Below, one piece after another: positions 34,826 to 42,138 of a DNA stretch of 64,000 bases (position 1 is the first letter of the stretch; each line of letters starts with the position of its first letter). The notes below the pieces were generated by a model, which did not search any database, was not told where the DNA came from, and worked only from the letters and a program-made list of their open reading frames with translations. The stretch spans positions 1,674,001 to 1,738,000 of the forward strand of contig NZ_JAFBCF010000001.1 in assembly GCF_016907535.1 (NCBI RefSeq), given 5' to 3'. Both the position numbers and the translations under genes were made by a program. Source of the DNA: Microlunatus panaciterrae. Its GTDB lineage: Bacteria > Actinomycetota > Actinomycetes > Propionibacteriales > Propionibacteriaceae.

Positions 34826-36541
34826 ATGAGCACCTTGCCGGAACGACCGTGGCTGACAAGCTATGCCGCCGGGGTGCCGGCCGACGTCGAGGTGCCGAAC
34901 CAGTCGCTGGTCGACCTGCTCGACGAGTCGAGCCGGCGGTTCGGCCCGCGGCCGGCGCTGGACTTCTTCGGCGCCACGACCAGCTATGCCGAGCTCCAGA
35001 CTGCGGTCGCCCGAGCCGCCGAGGCACTCCGCAGGCTCGGCGTGCAGGCGGGCGACCGCGTCGCGTTGGTGCTGCCCAACTGCCCGCAGCACGTGGTCGC
35101 CTTCTACGCCGTACTCCGACTGGGCGCGATCGTGGTCGAGCACAACCCCCTGTACACGCCCCAGGAGCTGCAGCACCAGCTCGCCGACCACGGCGCCGAG
35201 GTCGCGGTGGTGTGGGACAAGGCGGCGAGGGTGCTTCAGCAGATCGCGGCTGACACCTCCGTCCGTACGGTGGTCTCGGTGGACATGACCACCGCGCTGC
35301 CGAGGTTGAAGCGGTGGCTGCTGCGGGTGCCGATGCCCAGCGCCCGGCGGACCCGGACGGCCATGACCGCGCCGGCGCCGGGGACCCTGCAGTGGGAGAA
35401 GCTGCTGGCCGCGGCCGAGCCCATCGACCCGACCTATCCGCGTCCGTCCAGCGAGGATGTCGCCGTGCTGCAGTACACCGGCGGTACGACCGGCACGCCC
35501 AAGGGGGCCATCCTCAGCCATCGCAACCTGTTGGCGAACGCGATCCAGGGCCGGGCTTGGGTCCCCGGGTTGAGGGCCGGCGAGGAGACGATCTATGCCA
35601 TCCTGCCCATCTTCCATGCCTACGGACTGACCCTCTGCCTGACCTTCGCCATCAGTATCGGCGCAACCCTGGTCCTCTTCCCGCGCTTCGACGTGGACCA
35701 GGTGCTGGCGGCGATGAAGCGACGTCCGGTGACCTTCCTGCCGGCGGTGCCGCCGGTCTATCAGCGGCTCGCAGCCGCGGCCAAGGAACGTGGAGTGGAC
35801 CTGTCGTCGGCCCGCTACGGCATCTCGGGAGCGATGGCGCTCCCGCCGGAGACGGCCACACTGTGGGAAGAGGTGACCGGAGGTCTGCTGGCCGAGGGCT
35901 ACGGGATGACCGAGGCGTCGCCGGTGGCGGTCGGCAACCCCATCTCCACCGCGCGCCGGATCGGCACGGTGGGCCTGCCCTTCCCGTCCACCGAGGCAAG
36001 GGTGGTGGACCCGGAGAACCCCGACCAGGATCGCGAACCAGGTGCCTCCGGTGAGCTGCTGCTGCGCGGTCCACAGGTGTTCTCCGGCTACTGGCGCCAA
36101 CCGGAGGAGACCGCCAAGGTGCTGCTGCCGGACGGTTGGCTACGAACCGGCGACATCGTCGAGATGGACCGGGACGGCTTCATCCGTGTCGTCGACCGTA
36201 TCAAGGAGCTGATCATCACCGGCGGGTTCAACGTGTACCCGTCGGAGGTGGAGGATGCCCTGCGTCGGGTGCCCGGAGTGGTGGACGCAGCGGCCGTGGG
36301 ACTGCCCACGGCGGGCGGCGAAGAGGTGGTCGCGGCCGTCGTCCTGGCCGAGGGTGCAGACACCAGCGAGTCCGCGATCCGTGAGGCGAGCCGGCAACAC
36401 CTCGCGGCCTACAAGGTGCCGCGGCGGGTGGTCGTGGTGGACGAGCTTCCCCGGTCGCAGATCGGCAAGGTGCTGCGCCGGCAGGTGCGGGAGTCGCTGC
36501 TGTCCCAGCCGGGCGGCGGGCAGCAGAACCAGTCCTCCTGA
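34826..36541 (+). CDS. Long-chain fatty-acid--CoA ligase (AMP-binding enzyme)
   Basis: The 571-residue ANL-superfamily enzyme has the P-loop YTGGTTGTPKGAILSHRN, A5 motif GYGMTEASP, A7 GWLRTGDI, A8 hinge DRIKELIITGGFNVYPSEVED and the A10 Lys in RSQIGKVLRR. It activates fatty acids to acyl-CoA. The 25-residue insertion VPMPSARRTRTAMTAPAPG near residue 180 is also seen in actinobacterial FadD-type ligases. GGAAGGA six bases before ATG 34826 sets the start. It could feed the beta-oxidation route served by the EtfD-like protein at 3457, but the genes are not linked. Confidence 0.92.
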   Translation: MSTLPERPWLTSYAAGVPADVEVPNQSLVDLLDESSRRFGPRPALDFFGATTSYAELQTAVARAAEALRRLGVQAGDRVALVLPNCPQHVVAFYAVLRLGAIVVEHNPLYTPQELQHQLADHGAEVAVVWDKAARVLQQIAADTSVRTVVSVDMTTALPRLKRWLLRVPMPSARRTRTAMTAPAPGTLQWEKLLAAAEPIDPTYPRPSSEDVAVLQYTGGTTGTPKGAILSHRNLLANAIQGRAWVPGLRAGEETIYAILPIFHAYGLTLCLTFAISIGATLVLFPRFDVDQVLAAMKRRPVTFLPAVPPVYQRLAAAAKERGVDLSSARYGISGAMALPPETATLWEEVTGGLLAEGYGMTEASPVAVGNPISTARRIGTVGLPFPSTEARVVDPENPDQDREPGASGELLLRGPQVFSGYWRQPEETAKVLLPDGWLRTGDIVEMDRDGFIRVVDRIKELIITGGFNVYPSEVEDALRRVPGVVDAAAVGLPTAGGEEVVAAVVLAEGADTSESAIREASRQHLAAYKVPRRVVVVDELPRSQIGKVLRRQVRESLLSQPGGGQQNQSS

Positions 36542-36652
36542 CACTGGCCTGTTGATGTATCTGGGCGCCTCTCCGACGCCTCTGCTCTCCAGTGGGGCCG
36601 ACCAGAGCTCCGCAGCCGCGGGCGGCCGGCCCGCACCTAGCTGGAGGACACC

Positions 36653-37042
36653 ATGACCGAGGACGCTGCAGTGGATGATCAGGGCGAGGGCGGCGCTGCC
36701 GCGTTCGACTTCGACGGGACCGGCGTACGGATCGATGCCGAGAACTCCCCGGTACCGAGTGCCGGTGAGGAGCTCAAGGCGGCCTTCGGTGTGTGTAACA
36801 CCGGTGACGCGGCCGGCACCGCCACTGTCACCATCTGGGTCGACGATGCCGACAGCGGCGTGACCTGGGAGTCGCCCTGGCTCGAGCCGGGAGAGTGCAC
36901 AGCTCCCGACGGTGACGGCTATCTCCACGGCGTGCCCGCCCAGTCCGAGGGCAGCCACACGTTCGAGGCTGTTGCCGAACCCGCCGGCCCCGGCGGTGGC
37001 CGTTCCGGGCCCAACACCGTCGACATCGGCTCCGCGGAGTAG
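36653..37042 (+). CDS. Small CARDB-like beta-sandwich protein of unknown function
   Basis: The 129-residue acidic protein starts after a clear GGAGG. Its pattern (FDGTGVRIDAENSPVPSAGEELKAAFGVCNTGDAAGTATVTIWVDDADSG and SHTFEAVAEPAG) fits a single CARDB/Ig-like beta sandwich, as found in adhesion or enzyme accessory domains. There is no signal peptide, so it is either cytoplasmic or exported by an unknown route. Two Cys residues are present. It is monocistronic, followed by two copies of a 42-bp repeat. Confidence 0.65.
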   Translation: MTEDAAVDDQGEGGAAAFDFDGTGVRIDAENSPVPSAGEELKAAFGVCNTGDAAGTATVTIWVDDADSGVTWESPWLEPGECTAPDGDGYLHGVPAQSEGSHTFEAVAEPAGPGGGRSGPNTVDIGSAE

Positions 37043-37064
37043 CCCGGCAGGCACTTCGGTGCGC

Positions 37065-37148
37065 CCCCGAGCCGGCGGCAGTACGCGCCCTGAGCCTGTC
37101 GAAGGGCCCCGAGCCGGCGGCAGTACGCGCCCTGAGCCTGTCGAAGGG
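37065..37148. repeat. Two tandem copies of a 42-bp extragenic repeat
   Basis: Two identical 42-base units (37065-37106 and 37107-37148) each contain CCCTGAGCCTGTCGAAGGGC, which can fold on itself (CCCT...AGGG ends). The core is the reverse complement of CTTCGACAGGCTCAG, nearly the same as the core of the 31-bp array at 56586-56833. They lie between convergent genes (CARDB-like and ABC-2 permease). Confidence 0.85.
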
Positions 37149-37179
37149 CCCCCGGAGCACACCTGCGGCAATGGACCGG

Positions 37180-37980
37180 TCAGGCTGCGACGTCGCGGCG
37201 GTTGAAGACCAGCACGGCCACCACCACCAGCACGACCACGGTGGCCAGGGCAACAGCGAGTGATGACCAGGACAGTCCGTTGCGCATCGGGTCGTGCCCG
37301 ACGTACTGATAGAACGGCGAGACCCGCTGCCACGGCTTCAGCCAGGAGACCAGGGGCGCCAGGCCGTTGACCACGTAGGCGACGACCGCCACTACGGCCG
37401 GAAGGCCGCGGCTGATCCCGGGGTGTCCGGTGCCTGCACCGATCGCCAGCGCGAGAGTGCCGAAGACCATCGCCAGCATGGTCATGTGGAACATGGTCGC
37501 GAGCATCGGCCCGATCGGCAGCTTCATGTCCACCAGCAGGCCCTCGCTGATCAGCGATCCTCCCATCACCGCACCAAGCAGGAACGTGCCGACGGTCATC
37601 GCCGCGAACTTCTCCAGCACGATCCGGGTACGGCTGACCGGGTTGGCCAACATCAGCTCGAGCGTGTGCCGATCCTCCTCGACCGCGACCGCTCCCGCAC
37701 CGGCGGTGACGCTATAGATGATCAACAGCAGCGGACCCATGAACGACAACAGCTCGACCTGCACATACCCCTCGGGCGTCGACATGTCAGCCCCGGCCGA
37801 GACGAAGAGCGAACGCATCGCCTCCGGCATCTGGTCAAGGAAGTCGCTCAGCGACGGCTGGTCCCGCACACTGGGCCAGATCGCCACATACATGGCCGCC
37901 ATCAGGACCAGGCTGAGGGCCCAGGCCAGCAGCGCACGCCGCTGGTCGTAGAGAGCCTTCAACCCGACGCTAGCCAGCAT
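37180..37980 (-). CDS. ABC-2 type transporter permease
   Basis: The 266-residue membrane protein has six hydrophobic segments: ALLAWALSLVLMAAMYVAIW at the start, MGPLLLIIYSVTAGAGAVAVEEDRHTLELMLANPVSRTRIVLEKFAAM in the middle and LATVVVLVVVAVLVFNRRDVAA at the end. The EEDRHTLELMLANPVSR loop is the coupling-helix hallmark of ABC-2 permeases such as those for drugs, antimicrobial peptides or lipids. ATG 37980 overlaps the end of the ATPase gene by 11 bases. It makes an exporter with that ATPase; the cargo is unknown. Confidence 0.88.
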   Translation of the reverse strand: MLASVGLKALYDQRRALLAWALSLVLMAAMYVAIWPSVRDQPSLSDFLDQMPEAMRSLFVSAGADMSTPEGYVQVELLSFMGPLLLIIYSVTAGAGAVAVEEDRHTLELMLANPVSRTRIVLEKFAAMTVGTFLLGAVMGGSLISEGLLVDMKLPIGPMLATMFHMTMLAMVFGTLALAIGAGTGHPGISRGLPAVVAVVAYVVNGLAPLVSWLKPWQRVSPFYQYVGHDPMRNGLSWSSLAVALATVVVLVVVAVLVFNRRDVAA

Positions 37981-38878
37981 GGTGATCGCCGGTCCCGTAG
38001 TAGGCGAGGAACGTCTCTTCCAGGTCGGCCTCGGCACATCTGAAGTCGACCACGTCATGCTGGGCCACCTGCTTGAGCAGTGCGTCCAGAGCGCTCTGCG
38101 GTGCGCTGCAGGTCAGGCTGTGGTCCGTCACCTGCAGGTCGCGAACGCCCGGGAGCCGCGCGAACGACGCCGCCGCAACGGCGGAAGAGAATAGTGCGGA
38201 GACGTGATGGAGCGACCTGCCGCGAAGCGCCTCCAGGCTCTCCACCGCGATCAGCTCACCGCTTCGGATCACACCGATCCGGTCAGCCACCTGCTGGACC
38301 TCCGCCAGTAGGTGGGAGGACAGCAGGACGCTGCCGCCGCCCGCCGTGTGCTCAGCCAGCAACGCCAGCACCTCCTTCTGGACGATCGGGTCGAGACCGC
38401 TGGTTGGCTCGTCCAGGATCAGCAGTTGTGGAGCCGACATCAGCGCCAGCAGCAGGGCGAGCTTCTGCCGGTTGCCCTTGGACAGCGACCTGGCCCGCGT
38501 CTGCAGGTCGAGGTGCAGCCGATCGGCGAGCCCACCGGCCTTCCTGTCACCGCCCCGACCCCGAAGGCGAGACACGAAGGAGATGTGCTGACGTCCCGTC
38601 AACCGGTCATAGAGTGCCGGTTCGCCGGAGAGGTAGCCCACCAGTCGATGGACCTTCACGCTGTCCCGCCAGGCATCCAGGCCGAGCACCACGGCGCTGC
38701 CCGCGGAGGGGTGGATCATCCCCATCAGCAACCGAAGCGTGGTGGTCTTGCCGGCCCCGTTGGGGCCGAGGTAGCCGAACACCTCACCCCGCTCGATGGA
38801 CAGGCTGACGTCGCGCAGTGCCCTGGTCGGGCCGTAGGACTTGCTCAGCCCGGTGGTCTGCACCACGGTCGTCGTCAC
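37970..38878 (-). CDS. ABC-2 transporter ATP-binding protein
   Basis: The 302-residue ATPase has Walker A (GYLGPNGAGKTTTLRLLMGM), signature SLSKGNRQKLALLLALMSAP, Walker B LLILDEPTSGLDP and the switch SSHLLAEVQQVADRIGVI. It also has the C-terminal DUF4162-like extension common in drug/lipid exporters. GTG 38878 is the start; the Shine-Dalgarno is weak. It pairs with the overlapping permease gene. The operon runs divergently from the TIR-WD40 gene, with about 290 bases between. Confidence 0.92.
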   Translation of the reverse strand: MTTTVVQTTGLSKSYGPTRALRDVSLSIERGEVFGYLGPNGAGKTTTLRLLMGMIHPSAGSAVVLGLDAWRDSVKVHRLVGYLSGEPALYDRLTGRQHISFVSRLRGRGGDRKAGGLADRLHLDLQTRARSLSKGNRQKLALLLALMSAPQLLILDEPTSGLDPIVQKEVLALLAEHTAGGGSVLLSSHLLAEVQQVADRIGVIRSGELIAVESLEALRGRSLHHVSALFSSAVAAASFARLPGVRDLQVTDHSLTCSAPQSALDALLKQVAQHDVVDFRCAEADLEETFLAYYGTGDHHAG

Positions 38879-39172
38879 AAGATCATCGTTCCGGGTCCGA
38901 CGGCAGCGGTGCAGGGCCGAAGGACCCTGCCGAGGCGTTGTTCGCGCACATTCGTCGTACGTCGCACAGGGCAGACCCTGGGTGAGGACCCTGAACGTAC
39001 GCGAAGACGGCTGGACGAGGGAGTGGTGACGATGATCGACGCGCGCAGCCGACTGCGGTTCGAGGACGCGGGTAGGATCTCTGGCAGAGTCGAGGATGGG
39101 GACGGCATGAACCTTCACGCTCAGGGTGCAACCCGGACGGTCACCGAGCTCGGCTGAGCGGCTGCCGGTCTC
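38879..39172. other. Divergent intergenic region with possible short leader frame
   Basis: The 294-base region separates the ABC exporter from the TIR-WD40 gene. A -10-like TAGGAT lies at about 39073-39078. A 16-residue frame (39107-39157, MNLHAQGATRTVTELG) preceded by GGGGA ends 15 bases before the TIR ATG. The TIR gene itself has no good ribosome site, so coupling to this frame is possible. The C-rich first half shows nothing else recognisable. Confidence 0.35.
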
Positions 39173-42085
39173 ATGTCCGTCCGCTCTGCTCAGCCGCCGT
39201 CCGAGACCAGCCCCGGACCCTCCGCCAACCGTACGAGTTATGACGCGTTCATCTCCTACAGCCATGCCAATGCGGCTGTCGCCACCGCGATCCAGCGCGG
39301 ACTGCATCGGCTGGCGCGGCCACTGTGGAAGCCCCGGGCTCTGCGGGTCTTCCTGGACCGGACCGATCTGGCCGCCAGTCCGCAGCTGTGGCCCAGCATC
39401 ACGAAGAATCTCGACGCCTCGCGTTTCCTGGTCGTCATCCTGTCCGAGGAGGCAGCGCATTCCCAGTATGTCCAGCGCGAGCTGGAGTACTGGATCTCGG
39501 CGGGCAGAGCCGACGCGATGCTGCTCGTTCTGGCGAACGGGCGGCTCAGCTGGGACGAGGAGCGCCGGGCGTTCGACCCGCTGACCTCGACCGCGGCACC
39601 GCCGGCGCTGACAGACGTCGGTGTCTTCAGCAGCGAACCGCTGTACGTGGTGCTCAGCTGGGCGACTGCGGACCATCTGCACCTGGATGATCCACGCTTC
39701 CGGTCCGCCATTGGCGATCTTGCCGCGCCGATCCACGGGAGGCCCAAGGCGGAGCTGGACAGCGACGATCTGCACGAACACCGACGACTGCGCCGGATCC
39801 GGCGGGTCGCCGTCGCTGCGCTGGTGGTGTTGCTCGTCCTCGCCCTGCTCGCAGCGACCCTGGCAGTGCTCCAGACCCGCCGAGCGGATCGCGAAGCGGA
39901 GTCGGCCCGCCGGCAGGCTGCGGTGGCCGAAGCACAGCTGGCGGCGACCAGATCCGCCACCGCGGGCACGGTGTGGGCAGCGCTGGCGTTCGCTGTCGAG
40001 GCAGAGCTGCGCACGACGACACCGCTTCCGGAGGCCAGGAGCGTGATGGCCTCCGCTCTGCAGCGGCTGGGGAGGCTGCCGCTGCGTCCACGGGGCATCA
40101 TGGACAACGGATCCACCGACTTCGCCGCGGTGGCCTGGGCGCCCGGGGCGGCGATGCTCGCCACCGGTGATGACGCGGGCCGGGTGAGGATCTGGAATGG
40201 CGACACCCTCAAAGCGCAGGGCGCAGCCGTCAAGGTCGCCGAGTCGGTGGACTCTCTGGCCTGGTCACCCCGCGACGCGCGACTGGCCGTTGCGGGCCTG
40301 ACCGACGGCGGTCTGCACTCGGTGGTGCGGCTCCTCGATGTGCGCACCGGAGATCAATTCCGGGTCCCCCTTGGGCTGTCCCTGATCAGCGAGCTGGCCT
40401 GGTCGCCGCAGGGGACGCGGCTGGCGATCGGTGCGGAGGACGGCGTCTGGATGGTTGACCCGACCACCGGCCGGCCCCTGGGCCGTAGACCCCTCGTCGC
40501 TTCGGGCCGTCAGCCGTTCGTCGCCGCTGCGGACGTCAGCTCAGTCGCCTGGTCGCCGGACGGACGCAGTCTGGCTGTGCGGACGGGCCGCTCGGCGGCT
40601 CTGTTCAGCTCGGCTGACGGTGCGCTGCTGCGGACCCTGGCCACCGACAGTGCTGCCGAGGTGCTCACCTCCCTCGCCTGGTCGCCGGACGGCCGCAGCA
40701 TCGCCGCCTCGACCTCCTCCGGCGCGGTCGCGCGGTGGGATATCCGTTCAGCGAGCCGGCTCCCGACCGCCGAGCCGAGAAGGGCGACGATCGCCTCATC
40801 GGTCAGCTGGTCACCAGACGGGGCTGTGCTGGCCAGTACGCACAGTGACGGCGCCGTGCAATTGTGGGACTCCCGCAGCGGAAAGGCCATCGGCGACCCG
40901 GTCATGAGCAATGCGGTCGAGGTCAGCCATGGGGCCTGGTCGAGCGACGGCCGGGCCTTCGTGGCGCTCGGCCTCGACGGCACGGTCCGGCTCTGGGACT
41001 TCTCCAGACACTCGGTCGCGCCGTCGCCGGCGCACACCGAGACGGTCCGACGCCTCACCTGGTCGCCCACGGGGGACCGGCTGGCGACAACCGGGGAAGA
41101 CGGCGTCGTCCGCATCCGGGATGTTCATACCGGAGCGGTTCTCGGCCGCCCGCTGACCGCGACCGCGGCAGGGCCATTGAAGGCGTTGGCCTGGGCGCCA
41201 ACGGATGACCGGCTCGCCACCGGGGGCGACGGCCTCCCGGTGACGGTGTGGGACGTGCGCAGCTGGGACAGTCTGACGACCCTGCAGGACAGCGACGTCG
41301 GGGCGGTTGACCTGGCCTGGTCGCCGGACGGTGCGATGATCGCCGCCGCGCTGAACGACCTGACCACACGGATCTGGGACTCACGGACCGGCAAGGTCAT
41401 CCGGGAGCTGCGCGGGCAGGCCCTCGACCGGCTGCTGACGGCGGCCCCGATCGCCTGGTCACCCGATGGAACGAGGCTGGTGACCAGCGGCGACCTGTGG
41501 CTTCGGGTCTGGGACGCCAGCACTGGCCGGCCCGTGGGCCAGCGGCTGTCGGGTCACCAAGCCAAGCCCCGGTCGATCGCCTGGTCACCCGACGGGACGC
41601 AGCTGGCCAGTGGTGGCTTGGACTCCACTCTCCGCCGATGGGACGCGCGTTCCGGCAGCCAGATCGGACCGCCTGTCGTCGTTCGTCGAGCGTCCGGGGA
41701 GGCCGGTACGGGAGACATCCGTAGTGTCGCCTGGTCGCCCACCGGACAGCAGATCGCCACCGGTGACTCGGACGGGAACCTGAGGCTCTGGCATGCTGCC
41801 ACCGGTGCCTCCGTGGGGGCAGCGATGCGGACCCGGAGCGCCTACGTCTACGCCGTCGCGTGGTCTCCCGACGGCGCCCGGCTGGCCGCCGGCGGGATCG
41901 GCGGCGACCTGCAGGTGTGGACCGCGATTGCGGAGCGCTCGGCCTGTCGGCTGGCGTTGGCCGCGGTCGGCGCTGACGGGCTGCAGGCACTCGTGGGCGA
42001 GGACAAGCCTCCGCTGCGCTGTCGACACCCCGAGACGGTGAGAGACCTGCCACCGTTGCCCGTCGTTCCGCTCGAATACCGATGA
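39173..42085 (+). CDS. TIR-domain / single-membrane-span / WD40-propeller receptor-like protein
   Basis: The 970-residue protein has an N-terminal TIR domain (about 22-150: YDAFISYSHAN, VFLDRTDLAASPQLWPSI, SRFLVVILSEEAAHSQYVQRELEYWI). Glu103 is placed like the catalytic Glu of NAD-hydrolysing TIRs. A basic stretch HEHRRLRRIRR precedes one membrane span (about 212-234), and a short helical linker follows. At least 14 WD40-type repeats come next, each shaped LAWSPDG...LA-G-D-VR-WD, enough for two seven-bladed propellers. Positive charges before the span suggest TIR inside and propellers outside. Two late Cys could form a disulfide. TIR signalling or defence NADase activity is possible but unproven. 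Confidence 0.85.
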   Translation: MSVRSAQPPSETSPGPSANRTSYDAFISYSHANAAVATAIQRGLHRLARPLWKPRALRVFLDRTDLAASPQLWPSITKNLDASRFLVVILSEEAAHSQYVQRELEYWISAGRADAMLLVLANGRLSWDEERRAFDPLTSTAAPPALTDVGVFSSEPLYVVLSWATADHLHLDDPRFRSAIGDLAAPIHGRPKAELDSDDLHEHRRLRRIRRVAVAALVVLLVLALLAATLAVLQTRRADREAESARRQAAVAEAQLAATRSATAGTVWAALAFAVEAELRTTTPLPEARSVMASALQRLGRLPLRPRGIMDNGSTDFAAVAWAPGAAMLATGDDAGRVRIWNGDTLKAQGAAVKVAESVDSLAWSPRDARLAVAGLTDGGLHSVVRLLDVRTGDQFRVPLGLSLISELAWSPQGTRLAIGAEDGVWMVDPTTGRPLGRRPLVASGRQPFVAAADVSSVAWSPDGRSLAVRTGRSAALFSSADGALLRTLATDSAAEVLTSLAWSPDGRSIAASTSSGAVARWDIRSASRLPTAEPRRATIASSVSWSPDGAVLASTHSDGAVQLWDSRSGKAIGDPVMSNAVEVSHGAWSSDGRAFVALGLDGTVRLWDFSRHSVAPSPAHTETVRRLTWSPTGDRLATTGEDGVVRIRDVHTGAVLGRPLTATAAGPLKALAWAPTDDRLATGGDGLPVTVWDVRSWDSLTTLQDSDVGAVDLAWSPDGAMIAAALNDLTTRIWDSRTGKVIRELRGQALDRLLTAAPIAWSPDGTRLVTSGDLWLRVWDASTGRPVGQRLSGHQAKPRSIAWSPDGTQLASGGLDSTLRRWDARSGSQIGPPVVVRRASGEAGTGDIRSVAWSPTGQQIATGDSDGNLRLWHAATGASVGAAMRTRSAYVYAVAWSPDGARLAAGGIGGDLQVWTAIAERSACRLALAAVGADGLQALVGEDKPPLRCRHPETVRDLPPLPVVPLEYR

Positions 42086-42096
42086 GTCGCTGCTGA

Positions 42097-42113
42097 GCCG
42101 CTCCAGGAGCGGC
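42097..42113. terminator. Hairpin between convergent TIR-WD40 and GT61 genes
   Basis: GCCGCTCCAGGAGCGGC is a perfect inverted repeat located 12 bases after the TIR-WD40 stop and 26 bases from the stop of the convergent glycosyltransferase gene. No T-run follows on either side. It probably serves as a shared terminator. Confidence 0.55.
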
Positions 42114-42138
42114 GCAGACCTGTTGCCTGCCCGGCGGC

